64,000 bases of DNA from Bostrychus sinensis (Eukaryota > Chordata > Actinopteri > Gobiiformes > Eleotridae): contig CM036256.1 in NCBI GenBank assembly GCA_020698575.1, positions 18,057,908-18,121,907 of the forward strand, written 5' to 3'. This document shows positions 1-9,478 of the stretch, piece after piece. The notes under the pieces are model-generated. The model saw only the letters and a list, made by a program, of their open reading frames with translations. It was not told the origin of the DNA and did not search any database. The position numbers and the translations under genes are program-made. The stretch's first letter is position 1; every line of letters starts with the position of its first letter.

Positions 1-3000
1 CCTCTTTCATGACCTCCAAAATATGTAATGTACCAAGCTATAAAAAGTTAAAAAAAAAAAGAAATGGCCAACCTTTAAGAAATACAGCATGAACAAGCTA
101 TCAACATTTAAAGTCATTTAAACCTACAGCCAGTGCTTGTACTGTAGCCAGATAGAGCAAGGCCAAATCATCAAGCGTTTGGGAACATGTAAGGCCAATA
201 ACCTGAAGAAGAAGAAAAATCAATATTGTTAACCAAAACATTTCAGCTCAAAAACATTTGACTGGCTTATTTACTAAAATCTAGTTTCTAAGGAGCTCAC
301 CATTCCCTTTAAAGTGGGGTCAGCCAGGGGTGACCTGTTTCCATGAAAGTCTGGCCACACGTGTAAACTGGAAGTGAGCAGGTCAACCGAAGAGATGGGT
401 TCAGCCAAAGCATTCAAGTGGCTGTTCAGGTATGTGTAGATATTCTCTCCAGCAAATGGAAATCTAGGAGATCGTGAACATGTTGGATGAATCATTAGTT
501 AACACCATTAATAAATAAAACAAGTCTTTATGTTTTCATCTAACATTCTTCCGTCCAATATGTCATCTGACCTTTTTTTTGCCTGCTCTTGAAGCTGGGT
601 GTAGGCAGCATGGCCTTTCACCATGTGGTCAATCTGAAGAAGAGAAATGCAAGAGGAGTCTTAAGTCATTTATATAAATAATCATAAATCACAAATGTGG
701 TGTACACATCTAAAACTGTTGCAATAGGCTTATAAGTATGCTGTTTGCTGTGGTTAGGCTTACCGTGCCATCACAAAGTTCAAATTCTTTTTAATCTCCC
801 AAATCCTACTTATCATTTTTAAAGATTTTGAGTAGGAAACTCTTAATGTATATGAAGCTCAACTCAAACATTGTTCTGTGAACCTAATTCTGATTTACCC
901 AAGCAAAAGATGAAAAAAACACACAAAAATATGTATCAATATAGTGAACATACCAGCCTTCCTGTTGCACTTTGTCCTCCTTCATTGAGCCAGAAATCAG
1001 GCACCATCGCAGACAGAGAAGGCCCCCAAACGCCTGGCACAAACAGAGGCTGCTGGCTTATCTGATCAAATCAAACAAATGGATCACAGAAATATAAAAC
1101 GTTGCAATTAACTCTTAATAATAGTGCAACAGTAAATGTGTAATCACTGACTGCCATGTGACAGGTTGATGTCCCACAAATCATGGCCATTCGTGAAGTG
1201 ATAGGCTGGTCCTCACAAGGTAGTTTAAAGCCTCTAACATCTGCCCCTATAACACCTAGCAAGAAAAAGAAAATGTAAAATGAACTGGTATGCTATTTTA
1301 CAAGGCTTTGTAATTGTACTTGAGACTTTTACACGGAACTGAAGGTCAAGAGTTTTCTGATACTCTGAAGTTTTCATTTTCCTTCTTGTGGTCCCTGAGG
1401 AGTGACATAACCTGCTGGAATATAGTTGGCCTTGCTGGTTTTATTTTGAGGTAGAGGCTTCATCTACATATTGTGGTGAGGGGAGTTCATCACTTTGACA
1501 TCTACAACAACTAAAAGTGCAGAGTGTTCTTTACCCTCTGACTTATACAACAATGTGTGACCTGCAGAGGTTACCACTAAGGTCAAAGGGTAGGGTTCAT
1601 CTATAGTTGAACTCTCAGAACAAAACCAGATGTCTCGGATAAAGTTTCCAGGCCAAAATACAAGGTGAGGTTCTTTAGGTAACATCATTTTGAAGGAGCT
1701 TTGTTCTAGCTATGCAATATCAACCTTTCTACTATGTTATAGTGTTGTTCCATCATCAAAAGCATAACTTGAGAGTTGTGTTTAGCCTTATAGACGCAAG
1801 TTTACGTAAGTAATTCTCTATTCTTTGGCATGGCTGTTTTGATAGCTCAAAACGCTCGGTTCCACGAACCACTGCCCACTCCAGGAAGCACTGACCAATC
1901 GACAAGCCCCCTACCATCCAGTCTGCTCTCATTCATTTATGCAAAAAATTGTGTACAGCTTCCAATGATTCCTTGCAGCAATTTTTCATTTTGTAGTAAA
2001 ATAGCATCATACAAAAAGTTTAAGGAAGTGAAGTGCTTCTTTGATTATGTATAAAAGACCACAACACTTTGCACGCTGCTGCCCTCTGCTGGTCTCTTAA
2101 CCTGTTTCTTTATGGCACCAGGAGAGTACTTATTAAAAATGTTTTCTTTTAGTCAGATCATGTTTTTAGATAGATAATGATAAGGTCACAAAATTTACAA
2201 TGATGCTCTAAAGATAAACAAAGATTGGATTAATATATGAAAAACACACTGTTTTAATACCTAGTCCTCCAGCATGAGCATCAATAAGAGAAGCACCCAC
2301 TGCTATTCCCAGATCCAAACCCAAATCTGCAGCTGCCTTCTGTGTAAGGCCTTGGCCCAGAGGACTGCCAGGGGAACAGGTTACACTGCCTGGAGAGAAG
2401 AGACGCAAATTAATATAAATCTTTCCCAAGACTTGTTGCAAAAAAAACAAAGTTTAGGGTTAAAAATGTTACTTTACCAATTTTACAGTAGTTATTTTCC
2501 AAAAGGTCCTCAAGTCCAATATTAGTCCAAAAACTGTCATCCCATCCTCCTGGGGGGCAATATGTCCATTTACACACCAAAGTGCATAAGGACCTAAGGC
2601 AAATAAGTATACCTTTAATTATTATCACATTACAATAAAAGAGATAAGGTAAAAGCAGAGTTATTAATTAAAAGGTTAATGTAGTACAGTGAGACACTTA
2701 TTAATCCATAAAAATTCAGCTCTTATGAGCAGATGAAGTGTTAATGAGGTTACCTTGTCAACGAGCCTGTTGCTTTCCAGGACAGGAAGTCTGGAAGGTC
2801 AAAAAAGTGAGCTACTTTGTTCCAGCAGCTCTCTCTAAGATTCTAATACAAAAAAGAAGAGGGTGTGTACTAAACACTCTGACATTTAACATGAATACAG
2901 TTATAATATGCTGTTATTAAAGTTGTTGATAATGGTGATAGTTTGGCTATAGTAAATTTACAGTTAGTAAAGTCTGACTACCACCAGGGTTTCCCCCTAG

Positions 3001-4409
3001 CACTTGCTAGAGAAGGTGGCCACCTTGGCTATAAGCACCTACCACCTTGACTACCATTCAATATAGGCTGTATAAAGTAATATATTGACTTAGTTTGTTG
3101 CCCCAAAACCACATTTTAATGCTTTAATGTGCAGTTTTTATGTTAAATTAACTTTTTTTGTGGCATTTAGAAGTTATAAGTGGTCTGTATAAATGGAATT
3201 ATTTTGAAGATTCACAATTCAAAGGCACAAAGAGTTGGCTACCACCTTAAGTGACACATTTTCTATGGGAAACACTAACTACCATGTCAGTACATTTGAT
3301 AATAAAAGAAAAGGCATACGTCATCACATTTAGGGACTTGTAATGATAACAATAGTATCAAAAAGCAGCTATTTTGTGTTTGACTAGCCAGATCATAATT
3401 TCCAACATATCATCTAACACTAGGTAATGAAGAGAATTTGTTAACATAAAATGTATTAATTATTATTATTTATTTAAAACATATTATGGCTTGTGGTGGC
3501 CTTTCTCACCTCTCACCTCTTTTAGCCATAGGAGCTTAGGAGGCTGCATCTCTGGAGACATGACCCCTCCCACTCTGCTCAAAACCTGATGGCCAGTGTT
3601 TGTTATCCGAACAGCCTGCTCTGCCGCTCGGTGGTCCATCCACATCACAATATTCTTCTCACTGTCACCTAAAAAAACAAAAGATGATTGAGAGAGAATT
3701 AAATAATGTGAATCTGTGACTACATCCACTGTCACCCTACTCCCCCCAAAACTTATTACTGGTATATTTGGGATACATTTTATTTAAGCATGTTAGCAGT
3801 AGGCTATGGGATTTGCTCAGTTCACCTTTATGTTATAGGAATAATATACACTTACCCGTGTGACAGACAGAAACAGGTTGGAAGGACTGGTCCAAAACCA
3901 CAAGAGAGCAGGTAGCATCAAAGCCTATCCCACGTACCTGGCTCCTCTCAACACCACTGACTACTCTCTGAAACAACAACAACATATCTCAAAGCTTGAT
4001 ATACAGTAAACAAGTAACTTGGCTTAATATTCATGCTGGCAGTATAAGAGCTACAGAAGTGACCATAGTACTGAGAAACAAGATTTTGTGTCTTAACCAT
4101 CATTGTTGTAAACATACTGTATCTTCATTCTAATTCTGTTTATCAAAGAATACAGTATATTCGAAAATCCGAGTGTTATTAATTGCAGAATTAGTAATAA
4201 TCTGAATACTATTACACTGTCCTAACCTTGACAGCAATGCAGCATTTCTCCCAGATCTCAGTGGAGGACTGAACATAGTGGTCAGGCTGAGGTTCCCAGA
4301 TGCTGATGGGTTCTTCCGCAGTGCTCTTGAGCAGACCATCTCTCGTCACGAGAGCTGCCCTTACGCTGGTAGTGCCCACGTCCACTCCCACGTAAAACAT
4401 CTCTTCCAT
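1..4409 (-). CDS. fggy: FGGY carbohydrate kinase (partial, C-terminal third beyond left edge)
   Basis: ATP-dependent sugar kinase of the FGGY family; the human enzyme is reported to phosphorylate D-ribulose in the cytosol. Eleven coding exons are visible on the minus strand: 4409-4227, 3967-3856, 3668-3517, 2842-2754, 2593-2478, 2389-2261, 1255-1152, 1061-954, 633-572, 463-301 and 202-128. They encode 431 residues in frame, against about 550 in the human protein, so the last exons lie outside the window. The start ATG at 4409 opens an N-terminal phosphate-binding motif (YVGVDVGTTSVRAAL). Further landmarks are MWMDHRA, CKWTY, the catalytic-Asp region SLIDAHAGGLG, CGTSTCHM and HVWPDFHGNRSPLAD. 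All exons are flanked by GT-AG, although the exon 11 donor (GTAGGT) is weak. The gene is divergent from jun, the same arrangement as in human 1p32. Confidence 0.95.
2977..3285. mobile_element. hAT-like non-autonomous element (MITE) with 8-bp duplication
   Basis: The element spans about 2985-3277 in an fggy intron. Its left end reads CAGGGTTTCCC and its right end is the complement of TAGTGTTTCCC, so the terminal repeats are similar. The subterminal blocks AAGGTGG...CACC and GTTGGCTACCACCTTAA also mirror each other. The flanks ACTACCAC (2977-2984) and ACTACCAT (3278-3285) match at 7 of 8 bases, the duplication length expected for hAT transposons. A second copy of the family is at 61935-62221. 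It has no coding capacity. Confidence 0.75.
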
Positions 4410-4953
4410 GTTGATAAAAACGCTGTATTGACAGGACCAGTAAAGTAATTATTAACGAGCTTAAAGGCACGATATTTCGTAATACAGCACATACAATACA
4501 CAAACAAATACGTGTACCTGAAAAATATTAGCTACATTCTCAAAATTATTACAAATTATTGAGCTTTGATCAGGCATCATTTACCTTAGATGTTAAAAAA
4601 ACAGGACTGAGCACATTCATTCATAGCATCTTCATTCAGTACTACTCATTATAAATATCACCGCTTTCGTTGATCGATAGACTCATTCCATTGAAAACGA
4701 AGTGTTTTGAAAACTTACTTGCAGGTGCACTCCTATTTATTGGCGGAAAACATGTTTAAAGTTTCCGAAAAGTGTACTTTGAGCTAAGCGACAATGATTT
4801 ACGGAACGCCAAAGAGGTCAAAAAGTACCAAGTCGCAAATTGTGTGCGCTAGTCTCGACTTGTGCTCTAGAGGCGAGGTCTTCGGCTTCACAATGCAAGA
4901 GACTACTTCAATATATCCTTCTTTTCAATCGGGGTTTATCTCCAGTTATGGTG

Positions 4954-5020
<67 letters not shown>

Positions 5021-5032
5021 TATTATTATTAT
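4954..5032. repeat. AAT trinucleotide microsatellite with inverted ATT tail
   Basis: About 20 uninterrupted ATA/AAT units run from 4954 to about 5016. A short inverted ATT tract (5020-5032) follows, so the region can fold back on itself. It lies about 550 bp upstream of the fggy start. Confidence 0.95.
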
Positions 5033-5036
5033 TTAA

Positions 5037-5166
5037 TTTATTTAGTCAGGACAGTGCACATTAATGAACAATCATATACATGTGTACAGGCATAAATGAG
5101 CCAGACGGTAGCATAGTTGCTACAATAATAATAATACCCTAGTAGTAGTAGTAGTAGTTGTAGTAG
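5037..5166. repeat. Dispersed repeat tail plus ATA/AGT microsatellite
   Basis: The stretch from 5037 (ATTTATTTAGTCAGGACAG) through about 5120 resembles a dispersed teleost repeat that I recall as 'cagtgcacattaatgaac'. It is followed by short AATA and TAGTAG tracts at 5123-5166. I cannot assign the family without a library search. Confidence 0.45.
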
Positions 5167-6753
5167 GCTATTTGAACATTAAAATCTATACATAAACCGG
5201 ACCAGGAAGTTGGGTCATAATTCTCTGAAACATATGTCCACTGAAAAAGCACTGTTTCAGAGGATACACAGCTGTCAGTAGGAAATAACGTTGGCTGTGA
5301 TTTGGAAAAAGAAGAATGATCAACAGAGATGCAGTACAGAGAAGAACTTAGCAGCAGGACAGGAAGACACAGATGGCCTTCAACAAACAGTGCTTGGACA
5401 CTTTGAAATGGACACATCTGTACCTCTCACTACTCAGTGTGTATACTTAGTCCATGCTCAATGGTAATCAAAACTTAACTCTGATGATACAACAACAACA
5501 TCTCTTTTTACAAGACAGCAATAATTTTCCAGGGAGTTTGGTTCCAAAAATAGTATGAGGCCTTTTGAGAGACTAGTTCCTGATTAGAAAGCTGTGTGCA
5601 GTGGAAACAACTGGAGCAGTGCAAAGGAAACACTTGTCTGAAGGGAGCTGATTGCTTACTGGGAAGCAGGAAGTGTAGTTTATAACAAAAGCACTGCTCC
5701 ATTGACTTTCACCCAGGTGTAGAGAGAGACTTGGTCAACTCTAGAAAGCTATAGGCCTACTATTTGAAGAAATTTAACATTGAGGAAAGTACTTTGATTT
5801 AATAATCAATGAATTTCCTAAAAATGCAAATCTTAAGTATGTATATTAATAAACTTGAATGCACTCAATGTCAAATCTGTCCAAATGGGTGTAGCACAGC
5901 TGTTGTCATCTGGAGTGTGCTGACCTCAAGCAGCTCTGCTCCTCTCAGGCTGTCTGGGGCTGTTAACTTATTTATAGCTGGCCTGAGAAGAACGAACATG
6001 TTAAATAATACAATGTGGAGGCTAGACAGACTGGACAGCATCTGTACACAGCCTTTACTTAAACATTCCACTTGATTTTTACAATTATGAGGCCTACAAC
6101 ACATTCAGCCCAAATGAGTCTAAAACATGGCAAAAGTTAATATTTCTGCTTATGTGCATGTGGTGAGCTTATATAACGATTTACAAATTATGAACACTAG
6201 TAAATGTTTAAAACACAAAAATATAACTGTTTACTAGTTTGATAAATACAGAGTAAATATTATGTGGGAGTAATTGTGTCGTTCTTTATTTTATTCTATA
6301 TTTGATCATATTCTTTATTAGAGTTTAAATTATATTAGCTTAAATTGGTACACACACAAAATAATAACAAATAAAAGGTTTAAAAAGACAATAAAACATT
6401 AACCCCATATCAATATTTTTGTTGTTAGGTGATTTTTTTCCGTTATGAAATGACATTCTGGAACTACTGATTTATTTAAATAAACCGATGGCAGTTTGTT
6501 TGACGTATCTTAAGTTTTAACATGACTGCCGCATGCTTTTGTGTTGTGCACATCTTACTGTGCCGCTGTACCAGTGGACTACTTAGGGTAAGTTTGTGCG
6601 GCTTGTGAGAAAAAGTGTATAACAAAAATCGTTATAATATTTGATTTGTCTTTGGTACGCAATTAACTTTAGGATTTAGGCCATACAGAATTGAGCGGGT
6701 AACTATATATTCAAAAACACTACGTAATCCCAGAGTACATTGCTCCAGCGTCT

Positions 6754-6768
6754 GCATTACCTAATCCC
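6754..6768 (+). promoter_or_regulatory. jun promoter distal AP-1/ATF site (jun2-type TRE)
   Basis: GCATTACCTAATCCC at 6754-6768 differs by one base in the core from the human JUN distal TRE as I remember it (TTACCTCA followed by TCCC). In mammals this site binds c-Jun/ATF2 heterodimers and mediates stress induction of jun. Confidence 0.75.
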
Positions 6769-6780
6769 ATCGACCATCGC

Positions 6781-6791
6781 GGGGGGCGGGG
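6781..6791 (+). promoter_or_regulatory. GC box (Sp1/KLF type) in jun promoter
   Basis: The run GGGGGGCGGGG at 6781-6791 is a canonical GC box in an otherwise AT-rich region. It lies about 100 bp upstream of the CCAAT and proximal TRE elements. A second complementary GC-rich core (CCCCGCCC) follows near 6835-6842. Confidence 0.75.
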
Positions 6792-6858
6792 AAAAGGGCT
6801 TGTTGTCAGAGCAACCTACATGTCATTAGATATTCCCCGCCCAACAAATCATCTTCAG

Positions 6859-6899
6859 CCAATCAGAAGCCGTAGAAATGACATCATTGTTATTTTCAG
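6859..6899 (+). promoter_or_regulatory. jun core promoter: CCAAT box, proximal jun1-type TRE, MEF2-like site
   Basis: AGCCAATCAG contains a CCAAT box at 6859-6863. TGACATCA at 6879-6886 is identical to the human JUN proximal TRE that mediates autoregulation. An AT-rich TTATTTTCAG at 6890-6899 occupies the place of the human MEF2/RSRF site. The order and close spacing match the mammalian jun promoter, so transcription probably starts shortly downstream, near 6910-6960, giving a long 5' UTR of about 300 nt. Confidence 0.85.
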
Positions 6900-7235
6900 T
6901 GGGGCTGCAGCTTAGAGGTGGATAAAGTTCGTCTCCACGTTGGAAGTGAAAGAAAGTATTATCCCGGTTCAGACGTTGTTTTTACTTTTCGAGAGCAAAA
7001 ACAAACAAGTAAGGTACGCGTGATAAGTGTGAACCAGACGTGAAGGCGAAAGAGCAACGTTTTTGTTCGAGATAGTGCGATTCGTGAGAGAGAAAAGTTT
7101 TCTTGGGACACCAAGTTGTCAAGAGAGTGGAACTTCAACAATAACCGGACACAATTTCAGCACAATTACAGTGAGTCACGGGACATATGAAAAAGGACCT
7201 TTAAAAACAATACTTCACCCAAGGTGATAAATTCT

Positions 7236-8189
7236 ATGTACAGAAAAATGGAAACGACCTTCTACGACGAGAACGCTTCTAACGCGCAGCACGACGGGAC
7301 AGGGGTGTTTGCGTTTAACCCTAAGACTCTCAAACAGACTATGACGCTCAATCTGAACGACCCAAAAAACTTCAAACCCCAGCTGAGCTCCAAGGCTCTG
7401 GACATCCTGACATCTCCCGACGTGGGTTTACTGAAGCTGGCCTCGCCTGAGCTCGAGAGGCTGATCATTCAGTCGTGCACCGGCTTGACTACTCCCACCC
7501 CGACACAATTCGTCTGTCCCAAAAACATTACGGACGAGCAGGAGGGCTTCGCGGAAGGCTTCGTGAGGGCGTTAGCGGAACTTCACTATCAGCAGCCCAC
7601 ACCAGCGGCACATTCTGACACACAGCCCAGTGGCAATAACAGTGTGGCATCTGGCCCTTCTGTGTCCGAAAATGGTGGGGTCCCTTTCAGCTGCACAACG
7701 CGCCCGGAGCCGCCAGAGTACACCAACTTGGCCACATTTGCTCGTGCTGTTGGCTCTGCAGCTCCCAGTGAGAAACACGCACCTACAGCTTACCCACTCG
7801 GCCCACCGTCCCACAACCACATGGACCACCATCTAGCGGCAGCTCAACACCCGCGGCTCCATGCGCTCAAAGAGGAGCCTCAAACCGTGCCCGAAATGTC
7901 CGGGGAGACCCCTCCTCTATCCCCCATTGACATGGAAAGCCAAGAGCGCATCAAAGCAGAGAGGAAACGCATGAGGAACAGGGTAGCCGCGTCCAAATGC
8001 CGGAAAAGAAAGCTTGAGAGGATCTCCAGGCTCGAGGAAAGGGTCAAAAACCTGAAGACCCAAAATACTGAATTGGTTTCATCTGCCAATGTCTTAAGAG
8101 ACGAGCTGGCTCTGCTCAAGCAGAAGGTTATGGACCATGTTAACAGCGGCTGCCAGCTTATTCTGACACAGCAGCTCCAAGCATACTAG
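7236..8189 (+). CDS. jun: Transcription factor c-Jun (AP-1 subunit)
   Basis: Basic leucine-zipper transcription factor that dimerises with Fos, ATF or Jun proteins and binds TRE sites in the nucleus. The single intronless frame encodes 317 residues from ATG 7236 (MYRKMETTFYDE, aligning with mammalian MTAKMETTFYDD). The second ATG at 7248 has the better Kozak context and may also be used. A delta/JNK-docking region lies near residues 30-58. JNK target serines sit in TSPDVG (S60) and ASPELER (S70), with the TTPTPTQ threonines following near 86-88. The ETPPLSPIDMESQERI phosphodegron and GSK3 region precedes the basic region MRNRVAASKCRKRKLERI and a five-heptad leucine zipper. The tail ends HVNSGCQLILTQQLQAY. 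It is slightly shorter than human (331 aa) because the middle Gln/Pro-rich part is reduced. JunB and JunD are excluded by the c-Jun-like tail and by the linkage to fggy. Confidence 0.98.
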   Translation: MYRKMETTFYDENASNAQHDGTGVFAFNPKTLKQTMTLNLNDPKNFKPQLSSKALDILTSPDVGLLKLASPELERLIIQSCTGLTTPTPTQFVCPKNITDEQEGFAEGFVRALAELHYQQPTPAAHSDTQPSGNNSVASGPSVSENGGVPFSCTTRPEPPEYTNLATFARAVGSAAPSEKHAPTAYPLGPPSHNHMDHHLAAAQHPRLHALKEEPQTVPEMSGETPPLSPIDMESQERIKAERKRMRNRVAASKCRKRKLERISRLEERVKNLKTQNTELVSSANVLRDELALLKQKVMDHVNSGCQLILTQQLQAY

Positions 8190-8719
8190 AAAGAACCAAG
8201 TGACACTTGGGACCAAGTACAGCTTTGTTGACTGTTCACATTTGTGTGGGATCTCAGTGTTTTTTCTTTCTTTCACCACTCTCTGCTCAGGCCAGCATTC
8301 AAAGAATGGCCAAGACTGCAAGACTAGGCTATACTTTTATGAAAAAGATCCATCATTGTTAGAGTACAGATGCTTTGCCTAAAGGCTGCACTTTATGGAC
8401 AAAAGAAACTGTTCCAGGTTTAATGGAAAAATTACAACGTGAATTGAACTTTGTCTCGCATGAACTTCCACTAGAGTAGCAATTACTACATTTTACATTG
8501 AGTCCTGCACTGAGTGTTGCACCAGCAACCATGTACAGTAACACTAACATTTCACACCTTACAAATTATTTTAATGGTGTAGCGTTTACGGACTGCCTTA
8601 TTTTCTAAATATTTGCATACAACTTTGTCATATAGGTGTAACTAACGTTAGACCTAAAATAACACTTTGTAATATTTCTACGTTGTATTTTTAGCACTTG
8701 AGAATTGTAATAAAATAAA
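8190..8719 (+). other. jun 3' UTR with AU-rich stretches and polyA signals
   Basis: The AT-rich region after the jun stop contains TATTTGCATAC and ATTTTTAGCAC patches. It ends with overlapping AATAAA signals at 8709-8714 and 8714-8719. Rapid mRNA decay through AU-rich elements is known for mammalian jun; that it happens here is inference. Confidence 0.75.
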
Positions 8720-9137
8720 AGCTTCTGACATGTGTAAGGTTTATGTGCTTGAGAAAATACATCGGTTCTTATGTTACTGTAGAGACAGGGACGTTCTCCA
8801 AAAACTAGATGAAGTATTTGTTATTGAAGAAACTGGGGCGGACGGGACAGTGAGTCACCACCTGACAGCAGAGCCAGCGTGCTCCTTCATTGGACAGCGG
8901 CGCATCGGAAGTTCAGCACAAAGCTAAATATGGTAAGAGGTTGTGACGCGGTGCGGGAAGGGTGTCTCCGCGCGTCTGAATCACCGTCCTCTCACTACAG
9001 TTGGTTACTGCTAGTTCAATGCATCATTGACACGTCTGTTTACAATATGGAGATTAGCATAAAATATAGACAGTACAATATTTATATTTTATTTGCAAAC
9101 TCGGAAGTTAAAGTGACTGTGTTCATGTACAAAATGT
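8720..9137. other. jun-tada1 convergent intergenic segment with a TRE
   Basis: No gene is recognised. A consensus AP-1 site TGAGTCA lies at 8851-8857. Around 8880-8935 there is a less AT-rich patch ending AATATGGTAAGAGG, which resembles an exon/donor junction. I could not link it to any downstream exon. Confidence 0.5.
8851..8857 (+). promoter_or_regulatory. Consensus AP-1 site (TGAGTCA) downstream of jun
   Basis: A perfect TGAGTCA heptamer lies about 130 bp past the jun polyA signals, in a locally GC-richer context. One heptamer in 64 kb can easily be chance. Its position beside an autoregulated AP-1 gene makes it a candidate 3' enhancer element. Confidence 0.4.
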
Positions 9138-9143
9138 TTTATT
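9138..9143 (-). terminator. tada1 polyA signal
   Basis: TTTATT on the plus strand reads AATAAA on the minus strand, about 340 bp beyond the tada1 stop at 9479. It is the most plausible cleavage signal before the convergent jun 3' end. Confidence 0.6.
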
Positions 9144-9478
9144 AGTAGCACTGTATAGAATTAACAAAAACTGAGAAGAAATACTTATACAAATCTCTAC
9201 AAAGATCACATTTATTTTGTTAATCACTTTTAGCCATGCTTGCCAACTAAGGACTGTTGAGATTATAAATAACATATAAAACTGTACTGGACTGGTTGGA
9301 TTTGTGTTGTTAGAGTTGCCTATCTGAGTAGTATGACTGTTGACTCCAACCTCCAACTTATCCAACTGAAGTTATCAAGCAGCAAGACACTGCTTTTTGA
9401 GTTGGTCCATTCATCCTCTTTTACACAACACCCAAATGAGGGTTCCACAGTTTTAGGATTAATACATTAGTCGATCTC

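Larger units (their letters stand above)
4410..6750. other. fggy-jun divergent intergenic region (distal part)
   Basis: No gene is recognised. It holds the unmapped fggy promoter and 5' UTR just above 4409, an AAT microsatellite near 4954-5016, a retroelement-tail-like stretch near 5037-5120, a second ATA/AGT tract near 5123-5166, and AT-rich sequence up to the jun promoter. Short reading frames here are chance or microsatellite translations. Confidence 0.7.

Noticed and set aside
4794..5064. Poly-Asn or poly-Ile reading frames
   Set aside because: Translations of the AAT microsatellite in different frames, with no splice sites or homology.
7224..7235. Upstream in-frame GTG extension of jun
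   Set aside because: The longer frame starts at GTG. The ATG at 7236 matches the conserved four-residue offset before METTFYD in other c-Jun proteins.
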